This document shows, piece by piece, positions 46,401 to 53,266 of a stretch of DNA of 64,000 nt. Below the pieces are notes generated by a model, which was given only the letters and a program-made list of their open reading frames with translations, had not been told where the DNA came from and did no database searches. A program made the position numbers and the translations under genes. Origin of the DNA: Owenia fusiformis (Eukaryota; Annelida; Polychaeta; Sabellida; Oweniidae); the NCBI GenBank assembly GCA_903813345.2, contig CAIIXF020000009.1:27006740-27070739 (forward strand), in the 5' to 3' direction. Numbering within the stretch: position 1 is the stretch's first letter; each line of letters opens with the position of its first letter.

Positions 46401-48717
46401 AAAGGGAGGATTTTCTATATAAGGCTATTCTTCTGACATCATAGTTAATCCAATATTGACCATCATTTAAACATTATTGAAAGGTATTTCTTTCTGCTTG
46501 CTGATTGGTTGAGAAAATGTCAACTGCGATAGATTTGAATTAATTATGTGCTGAGATATGATGGCCACAAGCAGTAAGGTCTGGGCTGCTAAACGATAAA
46601 ATTGTCTAATCTAATCAGAGTCTCAAGTTTCAAACTAAACTTAGTCTAGCTACAAACTCTTGTGAGTCCGCCCCCCCCCCCCCCCCTTAGATAGGGGGGT
46701 CCACAGTCTTCAAGCAAGACTTAACTAAATTATGTGCACTTAGTGAATAGAGAACATTAGAAAACCATTTAAAAGCACTATTGAAAAGGGACGAGAGTAC
46801 CCAACAGATATTTTAATCCTAGATGTTGTATACTCCCTAGCCTATTGTTAGTAACTTAATCTTCATAGCCTATACAAAATATATAAAATTATTTTTCCAA
46901 AAGCAATAAGAAAGGATAAAGGGGGCAAACAGTTTGGATTTTGATTGGAAAAATAAACAAAAATAAATAAGGAGGAAGACATAAAGAAATAAGTAATAAA
47001 TTCAAATTAAATCATTATAAGATAAATAGATATACATGTAATCCAGTCTATTGCAAGGGAAGTTTTACTACAATAAGTTCAGGCCAAGACAAATATCATA
47101 TGAATACATTGTATAATACTAATTTAATAGTCAAAAAGGGTAGCAATTTTTGGACTGCAACCAAAGATGTTGTTCCTAACCTAACCCTAAGGCCTCAGTT
47201 ACATTTGATCCACAGAGGGCATACAGCGGCCGTAGCTTAACAAAATCAATATGCTGCATAATTCTCACGATTTTGAGCATTTTGGGAATCTACGGCCACC
47301 ATATGGTTGCCATAGATCAAATATCAGAGTTTAAGTTTGATTATTTCATCACTCAAATCAATATTCAGCCATCTCCAAAACATAACCTTTATTACCTCCA
47401 ATTTGAAGATCTTTGACATTACTCACCCCCTGAAAATAAGTAAGTTGCAGTTGCATACCCTTCTAATTGAAAGCACCCATGTGATATAAACATTGAATAG
47501 GTTGAATAGGCCTAACTAAGATTATCATATCACTGTCATATTCCTCACTCTCTGATTTATTTATGGTCTAAACATGACTAAAAAATAAGGAACTTTGTCC
47601 AGTATGATCCCAATTCTCTATATCCCCGGGAGTACATTATTATTATTAATTAGACATCAATATTTTGTTATTCCATTATGTGAGTGAGGAATATAACAGG
47701 GAATAATGAAACAAATATTCAATTCTATTTTTGGTGAATACCTGTGACACTTTCACAAGTTGATATTCCATCAGCCCTTCAGGCTTCGTGGAATATCACT
47801 TGTGAAAGATGCACAAGTATTCCCAGGGGGTTCACTGTTACAAATTTTGACATCAATGCCATATCAAATGCCCAAAGTAGAAAAAAGCTAATATTCAAAC
47901 TGAAGAAGGCCCTGTACTGAGAAAAAAGGCAGATCTATATGGAAAATGATCCAAAACAGCCTCAAATTAAGGATATATGTAACTACTGTACTAGACGAAT
48001 ACCATACTGCAATATTTTCAACAACCATTCTTATTCAAGTGGAAAAATCTGACCCAATTTGTATAATATCCATACCCCATGTTGAGGGAATACATGTATA
48101 ATGAATGAAAACTGGGCTATAATATTTGCTACATGGAACATTGTAGATCTCTTCTCATCAGAAAGGTGATATAACATTAGGAGATAGGGGCATTCTCGGC
48201 CACGGGCATTTCAATCAAAATTCCCGAACAAACCGTTGGTAGCTTGTGAAAATTCGGGGCATTGTTCGACTTTTTATAGAAGTCAACATCTATAATATGA
48301 TGTGTATCATATGAAGTTTCAATAACGAAACCATTAATCATATAAAATAAAGAATTATTGAAGATCATCCGACAATGCCCCGTGTCCGAGATTACCCCTA
48401 TCTCCTCTATGGGGGTAGAGCGAGGCGAGCAGAGAGTTACATTGAAGAACCCTGATTCAAATATTAAATCCTTTCTTTGTATTCAAATTTTCATATAATT
48501 CCTTTATATAATTTATATATTTGTTCGTGACATGATTTCATATGAATCAACCCGTGAATCAATTTAATTTCAATCAAAATCTTTCTTTTCTTAAAAAAAA
48601 TTTAATTCCAATTTCAGTCAACATTTTTAGCGTCTAATCAACTTAAAAGTTAGACATACCTATATCATCGGGAACCGGTAGAGTATTAGGGTCATAACTG
48701 ACCCTTTTATTCGACAT
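25317..48717 (-). CDS. TMC: Transmembrane channel-like (TMC) protein, complete, 17 exons
   Basis: TMC proteins are multi-pass membrane proteins of the TMEM16-like fold; vertebrate TMC1/2 are pore components of the hair-cell mechanotransduction channel. The 17 exons sum to 3612 bases (1203 residues), every junction in phase and every intron GT-AG. Residues 1-511 are hydrophilic, including a 330-residue Pro/Gly/Tyr-rich segment. The core begins with IEGYYGTGVLSYFRF. TM1 is about 571-596, then a glycosylated loop to about 703. TM2 is 734-755, TM3 828-851, TM4 866-895, TM5 914-934, the signature CWETYVGQQLYKL from 954, TM6 966-983, TM7 1018-1045, TM8 1068-1090 and a last segment about 1135-1155. 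The short tail reads LALEGRDKQFLL. Subfamily unresolved; the long N-terminus recalls TMC5. Exon 1 is attached by phase only. Confidence 0.93.
25726..25893 (-). CDS. TMC: TMC exon 16
   Basis: Acceptor TTGCATTTTCAG, donor GTAAGT. It encodes the extracellular stretch with KGCSPFRIHSSESYTMW, matching the Cys-x-Pro-Phe box of TMC proteins, and the start of the final membrane helix (GFYIPFVIVL). Confidence 0.93.
26174..26304 (-). CDS. TMC: TMC exon 15
   Basis: Acceptor CATTTTAG, donor GTAAGT. It reads FTLLKSCVPSQRPYRASKAN, then the membrane segment FFFMVILLVSFALCCVPIGY. Confidence 0.92.
26503..26736. repeat. 26-bp minisatellite, nine copies, containing a TMC splice donor
   Basis: Units of the form ATGTTATACCTTTTTCATG plus a GCAAAA linker, about 26 bp each, nine in a row. 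The copy at 26711-26736 includes the last codons of TMC exon 14 (YMKK) and its donor GTATAAC. The others are downstream in the intron, and several keep an identical AAAAAG/GTATAA. Using a downstream donor would read an immediate in-frame TAA. Confidence 0.92.
26720..26795 (-). CDS. TMC: TMC exon 14
   Basis: Acceptor ATATGTTTGTAG, donor GTATAA (not a strong consensus). It encodes LGAFFSPFIPAMTFVKFF and LLFYMKK, completing TM7. The exon end lies within the minisatellite just described. Confidence 0.93.
26926..27026. repeat. Fragment of the CTGGCTACGGGC MITE family
   Basis: CACCATTCTGAGCACTTTTT, ACCAAAATTGTCACAAAG, a C-run, and the terminus CCTGGCTACGGGC. The left end is missing or diverged relative to 12846-13028. 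Confidence 0.6.
27028..27170. repeat. (TGGA)n-type simple repeat
   Basis: GATGGATGAATGGATGGAT, interrupted by GAGAGAGGGAT and GGTTGGGTGGTTGGAT variants. It gives spurious Pro/Ser/His-rich minus-strand frames. Confidence 0.9.
27311..28365. mobile_element. Mariner-type element with ~200-bp TIRs and transposase relic
   Basis: CAGGGTGTTCCAAAAGTAAC at both ends, inverted. Subterminal AGGACTGGTGCTGGCATTTT pairs with AAAATGCCAGCACCAGTCCT. The right flank is TA (28366-28367); the left flank is CA, probably a mutated TA. It lies in TMC intron 13. Confidence 0.88.
27895..28060 (+). pseudogene. Mariner transposase C-terminal relic
   Basis: One plus frame reads DLLQIVQSTLRDMSSNGFTH, then VFGSWIQ, and later PIFQSRGYI. 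This follows the usual mariner C-terminus: a helix, a glycine-phenylalanine step, a tryptophan, and an aromatic end near GxY. The upstream frame is broken, so it is not functional. Confidence 0.6.
28612..28722 (-). CDS. TMC: TMC exon 13
   Basis: Acceptor TTCTGTTTCCAG, donor GTAAGT. It reads LLVKYFVNVKLVQWVGPPEF, then QISKCVLDVVYSQVLC, with the W of TM7 split over the intron. GxPEFxIxxxVLDxxYxQxLxW is a conserved TMC block. Confidence 0.94.
28841..28993 (+). mobile_element. 13-copy short element family, copy 6
   Basis: GAGGCATTAACATGCAAAAC, TCACCACCTACCATTTGTT, a core with CCAAACACCAACC units, ATAACAATTTGTCACCAC and the terminal AGAGGTGACAT. It is in TMC intron 12, antisense to the gene. Confidence 0.85.
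29121..29218 (-). CDS. TMC: TMC exon 12 with the family signature
   Basis: Acceptor ATCTAATTTCAG, donor GTAAGT. It begins CWETYVGQQLYKLALLDFLV, the defining TMC motif, and continues NFASTFLYELPR. This is the strongest single piece of evidence for the gene's identity. Confidence 0.97.
29385..29575. repeat. Tigger/pogo-like fragment (possible)
   Basis: AATAAAACCTAAATATCC at the left and a roughly inverted GACAAGATTTACTATATTT at the right, with GACCTCTCTAATCTGAAT inside. Degraded and uncertain. Confidence 0.4.
29858..29978 (-). CDS. TMC: TMC exon 11
   Basis: Acceptor TTAAATTTCAG, donor GTTAGT. It encodes TM5, LRLSSLAVLIVVIANQIL, then a Cys-containing loop CNSTAEDNAPCTYCDRKTQ with one N-glycosylation sequon (NST). 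Confidence 0.93.
30165..30345. repeat. ~30-bp minisatellite containing the donor of TMC exon 10
   Basis: Copies of CTTATAAGGTATGT and variants are spaced about 30 bp apart. On the minus strand the first (about 30345-30327) is the real exon 10 end and donor. The next gives an identical AAG/GTATGT after 30304. Later copies carry GGGATGT, GGTAAGT, GGTATCT and GGCATGT. Extending the exon to the second donor adds 30 bases and hits an in-frame TAA. Confidence 0.88.
30334..30494 (-). CDS. TMC: TMC exon 10
   Basis: Acceptor TCTCTCTTTCAG, donor GTATGT. It encodes TM4 with the conserved IQYLPALTITLLNVIIP, then FLKVVTWEEYAPAVELNITL, the link to TM5. Confidence 0.94.
30839..31000 (-). CDS. TMC: TMC exon 9
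   Basis: Acceptor TATATTTCAG, donor GTAAAA. It reads QDLIEQRRQVKQKNLNRGQK (basic cytosolic linker), then TM3 CRLYFIRIIVNIGVLAILGG. Exactly 54 codons, phase 0 at both ends. Confidence 0.94.
31191..31331 (+). mobile_element. 13-copy short element family, copy 7
   Basis: AAGACATTAACATGCAAAAT, GACACTACCTGCCATTTGTT, a core with CCAACCACCAAATACCAAC, GTTGGAGACTAAAACAATAT and the terminal CTTCTAGTGGTGACAT. Its 3' hairpin lies about 26 bp inside the intron from the TMC exon 8 donor. Confidence 0.85.
31357..31504 (-). CDS. TMC: TMC exon 8
   Basis: Acceptor TTTGTATTCCAG, donor GTAGGA. It encodes the cytosolic stretch ending YQYCNKIFCGWEYGITREK, then PAALKMKNISFDLE, a conserved TMC segment between TM2 and TM3. 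Confidence 0.95.
31612..31760. repeat. Two-copy dispersed duplication in a TMC intron
   Basis: AAAATACAAAACAAGCTTTT followed by AATACACCACTTC occurs at about 31612 and again near 31733 with small changes. Confidence 0.75.
31988..32145 (-). CDS. TMC: TMC exon 7
   Basis: Acceptor CATCCTTTTCAG, donor GTAGGT. It reads GWMERTEMFIGYYFNKTYTS, then the helix NMPLAYLCSVGAYFTISLLL (TM2). ERTxxFxGYY matches the TMC block before TM2. Confidence 0.95.
32170..32315 (+). mobile_element. 13-copy short element family, copy 8
   Basis: CAAGGCATTAACATGCAAAA, TGTCACCACCTGCCATTTG, a core with CCGATTGCAAAACACC, GTTTGAGACAATAAGAATAT and an altered 3' hairpin. Its edge lies 24 bp upstream of the TMC exon 7 acceptor, antisense to the gene. 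Confidence 0.88.
32480..32700. other. TMC intron 6, unclassified moderately G-rich stretch
   Basis: Contains GGTGCAAAATTCTCATTTTC, AGTGGGTGTAAATG, GTGGGTGCAAGC and GGTGGGTACTGCCCCCACTT. It has the texture of a repeat element, but I cannot define its ends. Confidence 0.3.
32833..33254 (-). CDS. TMC: TMC exon 6: TM1 and glycosylated loop
   Basis: Acceptor GTTTTTTTCAG, donor GTATGT. It starts GYYGTGVLSYFRFVKTLMFL, then TM1 NFLIAIIMIGVILV. The following extracellular loop contains several Asn-x-Ser/Thr sequons, four of them NVT in a short coding repeat, and Cys pairs (CTND, YGCQSLTCS). It ends QQVLDFLQGT, the conserved lead into exon 7. Confidence 0.95.
32990..33058. repeat. In-frame coding repeat (GATGTCACATTAG-type, ~18 bp)
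   Basis: Successive GATGATGTCACATTAG, GATAATGTCACATTAG and GATGATGTCACATTAG units. On the minus strand they encode NVT plus a spacer, placing N-glycosylation sequons at regular six- to seven-residue intervals in the TMC loop. Confidence 0.85.
33655..33747. repeat. ~19-bp minisatellite beside the TMC exon 5 donor
   Basis: Five units of the type GTAATGGGTCATTCTGTAGTT. On the minus strand the array begins about six bases into intron 5, just after GTATGT. The donor itself is not duplicated. Confidence 0.85.
33753..33834 (-). CDS. TMC: TMC exon 5
   Basis: Acceptor TTGTTTTTCAG, donor GTATGT. It reads RWAKFKTRASDLFSQVEVWK, then GSLKTIE. WxxSLKxIEGxxGTG is the conserved entry to the TMC core. Confidence 0.95.
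33911..34131. mobile_element. MITE related to the GTAGCCAG family
   Basis: GGGGTGTAGCCAG at the left and (inverted) GGGCGTAGAAGTAGCCAGGG at the right, with G-runs inside both ends. It lies in TMC intron 4. Confidence 0.65.
34482..34551 (-). CDS. TMC: TMC exon 4
   Basis: Acceptor GTGTGCTTTCAG, donor GTAAGA. 70 bases: RRQLMSTPTQSLTGVQKWKH, then DQSV. It links the disordered N-terminus to the core. Phases match exons 3 and 5. Confidence 0.88.
34560..37126. other. TMC intron 3, no further feature
   Basis: AT-rich and mostly unique in this window. No exon with correct phase is seen. A 69-codon minus-strand frame near 35609-35818 has no family features. Confidence 0.4.
37127..37617. mobile_element. 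Fold-back element with ~200-bp nearly identical arms
   Basis: GTGACCTTTGAAATCGAATT at the left is matched by its inverse near 37590. Further pairs include GGAGCGCTGGAGTACTTC with GAAGTACTCCAGCGCTCC, and CCAATATGGCGGTTT with AAACCGCCATATTGG. The spacer is about 80 bp. High arm identity suggests recent origin or gene conversion. It lies in TMC intron 3, so the transcript could form a long double strand. Confidence 0.92.
37620..38421. other. TMC intron 3, remainder
   Basis: AT-rich sequence immediately downstream of the exon 3 donor in gene direction. Nothing recognised. Confidence 0.4.
38422..39411 (-). CDS. TMC: TMC exon 3: long Pro/Gly/Tyr-rich N-terminal segment
   Basis: A 990-base exon with donor GTCAGT and a weak acceptor (TTCAACAAG). 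The phase fits exons 2 and 4. It encodes about 330 residues. First come DPRYGG, PNPYGFPPGG and DPNYGPDPRYGQGPQYG units, then Arg/Asp-rich DERGYRDDPRGYPDERG. Next is a near-repeat of QGPPSPRG and GPPAPMG modules, then a basic region with LRRRKTH. Low complexity and charge imply an intrinsically disordered cytosolic tail. Plus-strand frames here are shadows. Confidence 0.85.
39412..42706. other. TMC intron 2, no exon recognised
   Basis: AT-rich. Small structures only: a duplicated AGTTGCATGCATTGTATA near 40190-40245, a poly-G tract near 40579, and a possible small inverted pair GCCATAAAGTC / GACTTTATGGAC at 42098-42165. Confidence 0.4.
42707..42902. mobile_element. Small fold-back element with a GC-rich core hairpin
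   Basis: GCTGATTTGACTAGATCA at the left is matched by TGATCTAGTCAAATCGAGC at the right. In the centre AAGCGCCCCCCG pairs with CGGGGGGCGCTT around a short loop. The nested inverted structure suggests a MITE or structured RNA element in TMC intron 2. Confidence 0.75.
43240..43726 (-). CDS. TMC: TMC exon 2
   Basis: Acceptor GATTTATCAG, donor GTATGT. Two leading bases complete a Glu codon with exon 1, and two trailing bases complete an Arg with exon 3. It encodes INKVKLDWAALHVIVKKM, then a hydrophilic stretch with the basic cluster RDRRRSTLRRRRSTR. If exon 1 were not joined, an internal ATG at 43671-43673 with a favourable A at -3 could start translation. Confidence 0.85.
43730..45394. other. 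TMC intron 1, left part, no feature
   Basis: AT-rich; no exon or element recognised. Confidence 0.4.
45395..45545 (+). mobile_element. 13-copy short element family, copy 9
   Basis: CAAGGCATTAACATGCAAAA, TGTCACTACCTGCCATTTG, a variable core, GTTGGGAGACTATAACAATA, and the terminal CTACTTGGTGGTGACAT. Antisense in TMC intron 1. Confidence 0.85.
45550..47200. other. TMC intron 1, middle part
   Basis: No exon seen. A poly-C run (46671-46687) followed by GATAGGGGGGTCC is the main landmark. Confidence 0.4.
47202..47332. mobile_element. Short MITE with ATTTGATC termini
   Basis: CATTTGATCCACAGAGG with inner GCGGCCGTAG at the left. At the right is CTACGGCC, with terminal GATCAAAT inverted. About 130 bp. 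Confidence 0.65.
47735..47830. repeat. Inverted-repeat hairpin
   Basis: CTTTCACAAGTTGATATTCC pairs with GGAATATCACTTGTGAAAG around a GCCCTTCAGGC core, with GAATACCTGTG and CACAAGTATTCC outside. It looks like the centre of a fold-back MITE. A looser pair flanks it at 47537-47695. Confidence 0.65.
48181..48405. mobile_element. MITE with GAGATAGGGG termini
   Basis: GGAGATAGGGGCATTCTCGG and inner CACGGGCAT at the left match ATGCCCCGTGTCCGAG and TACCCCTATCTCC at the right, inverted. About 225 bp; non-coding. Confidence 0.8.
48406..48659. other. TMC intron 1, right end
   Basis: AT-rich sequence directly downstream of the exon 1 donor in gene direction. Confidence 0.4.
48660..48717 (-). CDS. TMC: TMC exon 1 (predicted start)
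   Basis: ATG at 48717-48715 opens MSNKRVSYDPNTLPVPDDI and runs to a good donor, ATAG/GTATGT. One trailing base fits the two leading bases of the next exon 5 kb away. No downstream in-phase alternative is closer. The context is ACAGAAATGTCG. The assignment rests on phase, strand and position, not on homology. Confidence 0.68.
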
Positions 48718-48759
48718 TTCTGTCTCTAGGTTGAGCAAATTATCAGATATTGGAGAGTA

Positions 48760-48850
48760 TTTTGTTTTCTTCATTCAGTTTCTTTGAGGTAAATATGGCG
48801 GTCGTGACCTTCGACCTGACCCGGAAGTACACATAGTGTTGATATAAAAG
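48760..48850 (-). promoter_or_regulatory. Candidate TMC promoter / 5' UTR with ETS and YY1-like sites
   Basis: About 60-120 bp upstream of the ATG, the minus strand has GTACTTCCGG (ETS core, CCGGAAGT on the plus strand). It also has GACCGCCATATTTACC, close to the YY1 motif GCCGCCATNTT. Both are common in TATA-less animal promoters. No TATA box is evident. Confidence 0.4.
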
Positions 48851-48859
48851 ATCATTTCG

Positions 48860-50084
48860 TAGTGTGCTATCGAATCCTTAATTCCCGGGAATTCCTCAAG
48901 GGGTTTAATTTTCAACCAGGAATTTACATTGAAAACGTCCACTGCATCATGTGTAATTCCAGAAAGTACTCTTGCACGTGACACATTACATTTACAATAT
49001 TGACTATATGATAAATGTAATATAGCATGTTTTGAAATTCTATTTTAAAGATTTCTATAGATCTATCATTGTACAAAAATATCGACTTGAAATAAATATT
49101 GATATGATGAATATTTCACATCCTAACACTGGTTTGAGCCTGTGTTTGACTATACACTCCATTAATTGTGACCAAATTAGCTTATAGCAGAACTCCCCAC
49201 TATCCGCGATTGTGACCTATTGTATTACATTAGATACAATGTCACTGTCATACACATGTTTTTCTCTTCTGCCTTAGGCCCTTACTGCAGAATATGATGC
49301 GACTGTCCAAAATATCACTCGATTCAGGGCATCATCCATATTTACTCCTCACCTCATATATAGACCTTGTCTCATATCCTTGGAATCAGTTTTCAATTAA
49401 CCCGTTAACAATAAGGCCATCCTAAGTTAATCATGGGATGCCCTGGTCTAAGAGGAGGATGGGGGGGGGGGGGCAAAAAACAAACAGAAAACAAAACTTA
49501 TATTTATTGTTTTATATTATTCAATAGCAAAAACTATAAAACATACAAACATCTCAATCTGAGAACCCCTTTCAACAATATAATGTGATCCTCGATTACA
49601 ATTACCTCACCTACCTTTGGTCCTTGACTCCTTATATATTTGTACACTCCATGGTAAAATTTAACTTCAGGTGGTATATTGACTTTTATAATTGCCATTG
49701 AATGGCCCTCAAGTTTCAGCTAAAGAAAATCTGAAATTCTGGTTGTTACCCAAAAGACAAATAGTCGTTTAGGCTAGGCGATTGGGGCCATAACCATGAG
49801 GTTGCGAGTTCAAGACGCGTGTGCTCCTTGTGTTTATTCATTTGTGACCTGAAGTGAAATATTATAAATATTTAGGCCTATGACTTGATTGGATATTTTA
49901 CATCTGTCTTGAATAAGCAGTTAATCTTAAAAGCATACAGTTTTGTGATAGTATTTTAAATATTTAAGCACTTTTCACATCAATATTGTCGATTAGACAA
50001 TAAACAGATGGACGGTAGGATGCCTACCCCCCGGGCCTACCCCCTGGGCCTACCCAATCCAATGCATGTAAGTTGTAAAGCTCA
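48860..50084. other. Intergenic DNA between TMC and DAGL
   Basis: No gene recognised. Contains a poly-G run at 49459-49473 and a possible small inverted pair CAGGGCATC / GATGCCCTG (49325-49453). Confidence 0.35.
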
Positions 50085-50168
50085 CAAGGCATTAACATGC
50101 AAAAAGTCACCACCTGTCTGCCATTTATAACAGATGCCAACTGCTGGCACAAAACTGCCGGTGACATA
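50085..50168 (+). mobile_element. 13-copy short element family, copy 10 (short)
   Basis: CAAGGCATTAACATGCAAAA, GTCACCACCTGTCTGCCAT, then a deleted core directly to CTGCCGGTGACAT. The internal ATAACAATATG part is missing. Confidence 0.75.
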
Positions 50169-50169
50169 A

Positions 50170-50870
50170 ATATGTGTGAAATTGTAGGAAATACAAAATT
50201 CACTCTATTCAAAAATAAAGTAAATAAGTTATACAAAGTATGTATCATTTTAGAAATTTCTTTAAATATTCACAAATCAATGTGAATAGCTGACACTGGG
50301 TATATTCTGTAAATGCATTGTTAATTGCTTTCTACACTACTTGGCACTTTATACAGAGTATACTTTTGTGAATCACAAATCACTATAATACATCTTTAAC
50401 AGTATTTTACATTTTTACGAATTAAGTTTTTTATGCCATGCTATTAATCTGTCCATTCCTCTTTGGTTTTCCTCAAATCATACATAATTTTCACATGGTT
50501 TAACATGGCACCTTTTGATAGATACAATGGTGGAAGACATTATAATAATGCCATTTCTCAGATGGACAACTTCCATTCAGAATCAATAACAACTGCAATG
50601 AATAGTACTCTGTATTTAATATGGTTACTATACTCAATTATCACAAGAATAACTTTTTTGTCATTTGAATATAACGTGTACTCTATTTGACTATTCATTT
50701 CACCACTAATAATACTAGTTAGAGCTCTCTATGTAAAATTTCATGTATGTACATATTAGTCTATATTCTATATGAATTTCATGAAGGAAGACAATAATAA
50801 TGTGGTATCCTGCAATTTCTCATGTTAACAGCTTCAATTCAGACTAACATATTTAACTATTAATTTAAAA
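50170..50870. other. Intergenic DNA, no gene recognised
   Basis: AT-rich without identifiable features. It may include the distal 3' untranslated region of DAGL. Confidence 0.3.
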
Positions 50871-51212
50871 TGAAAGAGCTCTCTGTGTAAACAAGAGCTC
50901 TCTATGAAAGAGTTCTTTATGTAAACAAGAGCTCTCTATGAAAGAGCTCTTTATGTAAACAAGAGATCTCTATGAAAGAGCTCTTTATGTAAACAAGAGC
51001 TCTCTTTGAAAGAGCTCTCTGTGTAAACAAGAGCTCTCTATGAAAGAGCTTTCTATGTGAACAAGAGCTTTCTATGAAAGAGCTCTTTATGTAAACAAGA
51101 GATCTCTATGAAAGAGCTCTTTATGTAAACAAGAGCTCTCTATGAGAGAGCTTTCTGTGTAAACAAGAGCTCTCTATGGAAGAGCTTTCTATGTAAACAA
51201 GAGCTCTCTATG
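50871..51212. repeat. 34-bp minisatellite, ten copies, palindromic GAGCTC cores
   Basis: Ten consecutive units of GAAAGAGCTCTTTATGTAAAC plus AAGAGCTCTCTAT, split here as two halves, with scattered substitutions. Each unit contains two AGAGCTC-type palindromes about 20 bp apart, so the array can form small hairpins on either strand. Confidence 0.93.
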
Positions 51213-51287
51213 TATGCACATATTCTACATAAACCTCATGAATACATCAGCATTAGTACAAGCCATACCTTATCATACAATGAATAT

Positions 51288-51503
51288 TTTAGGATCCACA
51301 TTCAACTGACCCTACTACCAAGTTCCCTGTACATATACTCCATTACATTATCTATGATACTTCCAAGCAACTTACAGTATGACGAGGTATCTGTGAAATA
51401 CATTCAACTTATCCTACTACCAAGTTCCCTGTACATATAGTCCATTACATTATCTATGAGACTTCCAAGCAACTTACAGTATGACGAGATATCTGTGAAA
51501 TAC
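51288..51503. repeat. ~102-bp tandem duplication (two copies)
   Basis: Two adjacent copies starting ATTCAACTGACCCTACTACC and ATTCAACTTATCCTACTACC, each ending TATCTGTGAAATAC, with few differences. Confidence 0.9.
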
Positions 51504-51928
51504 CCATGAACAGGCATAATAACATTTAATACACAAAATATGATTGTGTATCTAATACACATATAAATTAACATAACTGATAATAAGCATTTATAAAGAG
51601 TATTATATCACAGATATTCTGTTATTGACTAACCACAACAGATACAACACATGTCACAATGAGGCACCATTGGCTCAGCTTATCATAATTCAAATTAGTA
51701 AAAAATTACTGAAGATTTAAGGAAGTTTTAATTCCTTTTAGACTTGTTTTGATTTGATGATGTTTTTAACCTACATGTCACTATGTCTAACTTGTGTATC
51801 ACTGTTTATGACTGCACAATAAAAATAAATAAAAAATATTTTGCAAGAGCTTATTTTTTACTCCTTATTGACTTCAATTCTTTGATCTCAATTAGCAAAC
51901 TTTGATTAGATTATGAAGATTCAACACT

Positions 51929-53132
51929 GGTGCCACTGCATAGCCAAGGCATTTGGTTTTTTCGTGGTTTTAGAAACATCACATTAACATGTCACATCAC
52001 CATCAGAACTATTAGGTTGTGTTCTTACGACACTAGTGCCACTGCATATTGAAGGCATTTGGTTTCTTTCATGGTTTTAGAATCACATTAATATGTCGCA
52101 TCACCATCAGAACTATTAGGTTGTGTTCTTATGACACTAGTGCCACTACATACTGAAGGCGTTTGGTTTCTTTCATGGTTTTAGAATCACAACATTAATA
52201 TGTCGCATCACCATCAGAACTATTAGGTTGTGTTCTTACAACACTGGTGCCACTGCATATTGAAGGCATTTGGTTTCTTTCATGGTTTTAGAATCACAAC
52301 ATTAATATGTCGCATCACCATCAGAACTATTAGGTTGTGTTCTTACAACACTAGTGCCACTGCATACTGAAGGCATTTTGGTTTCTTTCGTGGTTTTGGA
52401 AACATCACATTAACATGTCGCATCACCATCAGAACTATTAGGTTGTGTTCTTACAACACTAGTGCCACTGCATATTGAAGGCATTTGGTTTCTTTCATGG
52501 TTTTAGAATCACAACATTAATATGTCGCATCACCATCAGAACTATTAGGTTGTGTTCTTACGACACTGGTGCCACTGCATATTGAAGGCATTTGGTTTCT
52601 TTCATGGTTTTAGAATCACAACATTAATATGTCGCATCACCATCAGAACTATTGGGTTGTGTTCTTACAACACTGGTGCCACTGCATATTGAAGGCATTT
52701 GGTTTCTTTCATGGTTTTAGAATCACATTAATATGTTGCATCACCATCAGAACTATTAGGTTGTGTTCTTACAACACTGGTGCCACTGCATTCTGAAGGC
52801 ATTTGGTTTTTTCTTGGTTATGGAAAAATCACATTAACATGTCGCATCACCATCAGAACTATTAGGTTGTGTTCTTACGACACTAGTGCCACTGCATATT
52901 GAAGGCATTTGGTTTTTTTCATGGTTTTAGAATCACAACATTAATATGTTGCATCACCATCAGAACTATTAGGTTGTGTTCTTACAACACTGGTGCCACT
53001 GCATTCTGAAGGCATTTGGTTTTTTCTTGGTTATGGAAAAATCACATTAACATGTCGCATCACCATCAGAACTATTGGGTTGTGTTCTTACGACACTGGT
53101 GCCGCTGCATATTGAAGGCATTTGGTTTCTTT
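51929..53132. repeat. ~107-bp minisatellite, about 11 copies, built from the DAGL 3' end
   Basis: Units run GCATCACCATCAGAACTATT, AGGTTGTGTTCTTACAACAC, TGGTGCCACTGCATATTGAA, GGCATTTGGTTTCTTTCATG, then a TTTTAGAATCACA spacer. On the minus strand each unit encodes [25 protein letters not shown] and a stop. That is the C-terminus of the DAGL gene, which uses the right-most copy (53047-53132). About ten copies follow in the presumptive 3' untranslated region, plus a partial left copy. Confidence 0.95.
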
Positions 53133-53266
53133 CAGCCAAAATGTCTAGGGCTTTAGATACAGCATCTGGCATGTGGTCCATGATCATACTGGGACTAACT
53201 ATGATGTCACTAAAGTCCTCCATCTCTGCCCAATGTGGCAGGTAGCTAGGTGTCCCGCACCATGAA
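53047..53266 (-). CDS. DAGLB: DAGL last exon
   Basis: Acceptor TGTATTTTCAG with one base completing Ser. It reads [20 protein letters not shown], then [20 protein letters not shown] with the putative catalytic His. The final NQMPSICSG...DGDATC part is encoded within the ~107-bp minisatellite, so the C-terminus could vary between alleles. Confidence 0.95.

Noticed and set aside
50871-53132. Regularly spaced repeats that could suggest a CRISPR array
   Set aside because: Units are contiguous tandem copies with no unique spacers, in an animal genome with introns.
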